Shown here: in pieces, positions 61,795 through 64,000 of the stretch
Numbering within the stretch: position 1 is the stretch's first letter
Layout of the letters: each line of letters begins with the position of its first letter
Assembly (NCBI GenBank): GCA_024449915.1
Contig: JAMZAV010000640.1
Coordinates: 186,001 to 250,000, forward strand
Direction: 5' to 3'
DNA from: Sweltsa coloradensis
Taxonomy: Eukaryota; Arthropoda; Insecta; Plecoptera; Chloroperlidae
Length of the DNA stretch: 64,000 nucleotides
Notes under the pieces: generated by a model
What the model was told of the DNA's origin: nothing
The model's database searches: none
What the model saw: the letters and a program-made list of their open reading frames with translations, nothing else
Position numbers and translations under genes: made by a program

Positions 61795-62419
61795 TTAAGA
61801 TAACACTCACTGTTCCTCGCATTTGGTTTATATCTTGTCACAGTCTAGTCAAGGTCATGGTTGGCACAGGCAGGGGAGGGGGGGGGGGGGGGGGCTGGAG
61901 CCAGAATGCTGGCAAGTAAACAAGATAAGGAAAGGCCATCCTCTGCAGTATCTCTATTCCCATGTGTTTAATTTCAGTTATCAGGTATAGCTTTTGACTT
62001 CTAGCAGATTAAAAACATTAGAATTGTTAAGGTAATTGTTTATGCAATATAATCTCTGGAAGATGGCGAGTGGTGAGGGGGGGGGGAGGCAGGGCATACT
62101 CAACCCACTGCCACAAGTCGGCGGCATGAATTAGGGACATTATAATTCGAAAGAAAAACGCTGCTATATGTCCTGATAACTTATTTTAATTGTTTAAAAA
62201 AGAATGGCATGTAAGTTTTCTGTCTGGGCATGTGATATTATCTCCAACATGCCCAGCCGGACATGTGCCATTTGCCCATTTTACATTTTTTTAGCCCTGC
62301 AATAGCGTTAGAGGGTCTGGAATCAAATCCATGTTTTACTACTCGATGTCATCCCTATTTAGGACTAGAGCCTATAGGCCTACCACGCCAATATTTTAAT
62401 GTGCTCTTTTACATTTCAG
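61795..62419. other. G-run and unique sequence
   Basis: A run of ~18 G lies at 61875-61892 and a second G-rich stretch near 62075. These are slippage-prone. 62335-62355 (TTTACTACTCGATGTCATC) resembles the end of the palindromic stretch near 50225. Confidence 0.4.
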
Positions 62420-62608
62420 GAGTGTGATGAACTAGTTATTGTCGAGACAAGAATTAATTAATTCCTACAATCCCTCTGCCTACCCTGGGTCTCACGAGGC
62501 CTACACCGTCGTCAGATGAGCCTCTTGATTGGTCGACGCTTCAGCTCGACGCAGGATTCTAGACAAGACCTTCTTCTTCTCAGTCGTCTGCCTGTTCCGT
62601 TGAGCCAG
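62420..62608 (+). other. candidate non-coding (5' UTR) exon 1
   Basis: The acceptor TTTTACATTTCAG ends at 62419 and the donor GAGCCAG|GTGAGTGAG follows 62608. All three frames have stops, so it is not coding. It could be an internal 5' UTR exon of a gene to the right or part of a long non-coding RNA. Confidence 0.4.
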
Positions 62609-63553
62609 GTGAGTGAGTCGGGTTTTGTGTTTTAGGTCTACGATACCGTTATGTGTAGGATAAGCAAAAATGTTCATTTACTTTGCTTTGCTAAATGGAA
62701 TATAGAGTCTAGGTCGCCCTACCAACAATTTTTACTTATGACTGGTCGTTTAAACTTATTTCAGTGTCCTTTGCCATGGGCAGAGGCAGTAAGTATTTGG
62801 GGTGAAAATAAAAGTAAATTTTAGTTTTTACTTTTCATTATGCCCAAAAGCGGTGAATTGGTGGTGAAAATAATGAACATTTTGGTGAAAGCTCTCTCTC
62901 CCAGATATTAAAAAAAAAAAAATGGGTGTGGAATCTGGACCAATGCAGATTTCAATAAAATGTAATTATGAGAACTTATTTTCATCTTTGTTTTTCTTCT
63001 GCCCAAAAGCAGTGAACTAGTGGCAAAAATAATTTATAATTTAGGGCCTACTGTTCATAGCGGTGAAAATTCGTTTTTACCATAATTTACCTGCCTCTGG
63101 CCATGGGCTTCACATTAGGCCTACAGGTGTCAAATATGAATAACTGTGATATTTAAGCAGTTTTATTTTCCCCATTATAATTTATAACTATATAGGCCTA
63201 TATTGTACATTTAGAATGCTCATTTTTGGACTTTTTAAATAACTTTAGTATTTATGTTTTCACATGTACGACGTCGACCTACTTTTTCCCGTGGCCAGTC
63301 AGAAACGTCCTAATGAAGTCAGACTGTATGTAGGCTACATACTAGCTTTGCAGTTTCATTTTGTTTGTAAATTTCACTGTTTTGTGATCGGAATGCGAAA
63401 AATAAATAAAAATCAAACCAAATAAAATACATCTTTGTAGATAAAAAATGAAAATACAATAATGAAACCATTAACATATAGGTAACCTACCTCCAACTTT
63501 AGATAGAGTATAACTCTATTTGAATTGTTTGTAACTCTGCGTTTCACTTTCAG
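62609..63553 (+). other. candidate intron
   Basis: Bounded by GTGAGT and TTTCACTTTCAG. It includes repeated 'GCCCAAAAGC(A/G)GTGAA' phrases (about 62845 and 63001) and no coding signal. Confidence 0.35.
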
Positions 63554-63650
63554 GAGTTCGAGTGACTCTCAGTCGTCAAGGAGACGGGGCAACATTCATT
63601 TTCGTCACACGTCGGCACCAGCGTCATCAGTTTAGAAGACGTGTGGACCG
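63554..63650 (+). other. candidate non-coding (5' UTR) exon 2
   Basis: 97 bp between CACTTTCAG and CCG|GTAAGT. One frame is open through it but has no ATG. Like exon 1 it starts GAGT. The two may be spliced together. Confidence 0.4.
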
Positions 63651-64000
63651 GTAAGTTATCGGTAGGGTGTGTTGAAGCGGTGTTAGGTACAATTTTTTAT
63701 GGTGAATTAAACCACCACAAAGCGGAAGGCCTACTAAAATAATTAAAAAGCAGTGCAAAAAGTCGGATTACATACAAAATTTCATAAAAAGTGGTAAAGA
63801 AATTAATGAAGTGCAAACAAAATTGTCTTTGTATCCTTATTTTTATTTATTTAATGTCTATCCCACTGCCTCCTAGATGTTCGTCGTGGCTCCTCGTTCC
63901 CTGCCTGTCCACGCGCACAGTGTTAATTGTTGTCCAAAGCGCTAGTTACCGTCCCCAAGAGCTTTCTTTTGTTTTGATGTTGTTATCACATCAAATGTCA
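63651..64000 (+). other. intron or flank to the window end
   Basis: From the GTAAGT donor to the edge. AT-rich with a short (ATTT)n run at 63838-63855. Nothing coding is seen. Confidence 0.35.

Overview
The window is eukaryotic, AT-rich and dominated by transposable elements. It probably comes from a marine invertebrate. No operons, bacterial start signals or CRISPR are visible; instead there are splice-site-bounded exons, C2H2 zinc-finger exons, CR1-type LINEs, a Copia element, many hAT-like MITEs and tRNA-derived SINEs. The palindromic word TAGGCCTA is scattered throughout. An echinoderm or related deuterostome would fit, but that is inference and the species cannot be fixed from the sequence.

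The host-gene content is mainly one C2H2 zinc-finger gene present as two tandem copies. Copy A enters from the left edge (exon 1-161), continues with a 58-codon acidic exon (2836-3009) and ends in a finger exon (6711-8488) with one in-frame TGA at 7967. Copy B has the full large N-terminal exon (38775-40317, internally duplicated, with IKQE motifs). Its finger exon (51654-53113, remnants to 56265) is riddled with frameshifts and split by insertions. All joins I could check are phase 1, so the two copies share one exon plan. Two short non-coding exons at 62420-62608 and 63554-63650 may begin another gene to the right.

The rest is a layered set of mobile elements. 0-18 kb: SINEs, a LINE fragment, a 5S rRNA-like sequence, several hAT/MITE insertions and a foldback element built on GATTGACG. 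18-23 kb: a hAT-like element, a LINE with an intact 993-codon endonuclease/RT ORF, and a second copy of a hAT-like family with 5-bp target duplications. 24-32 kb: a ZBED-type transposase fossil, then a gag-only LTR retrotransposon with one hAT element in its 5' LTR and another inside gag. 32.7-37.9 kb (minus strand): a second CR1-group LINE with an intact PHD-plus-esterase ORF1 and a broken ORF2. 38-45 kb: inverted-repeat elements with tRNA-like modules, copy B's large exon, and a repeat family with ~160-bp internal tandem units. 45.4-49.9 kb: a Copia element with identical 192-bp LTRs, a GTTAC target duplication, an initiator-tRNA half-primer site and an indel-damaged pol. 50-57 kb: copy B's decayed fingers, broken by an internally deleted LINE and an ~800-bp long inverted repeat. 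58-62 kb: a nested foldback element and a TTAA-flanked piggyBac-like element.

No single new system is proven. The most informative signals are a stem-loop shared by the 3' UTRs of three LINE copies, an internal module shared by hAT families with different termini, the paired zinc-finger copies in different states of decay, and the large hairpin-forming repeats. Boundaries come from visual alignment of repeats and may be off by a few bases.
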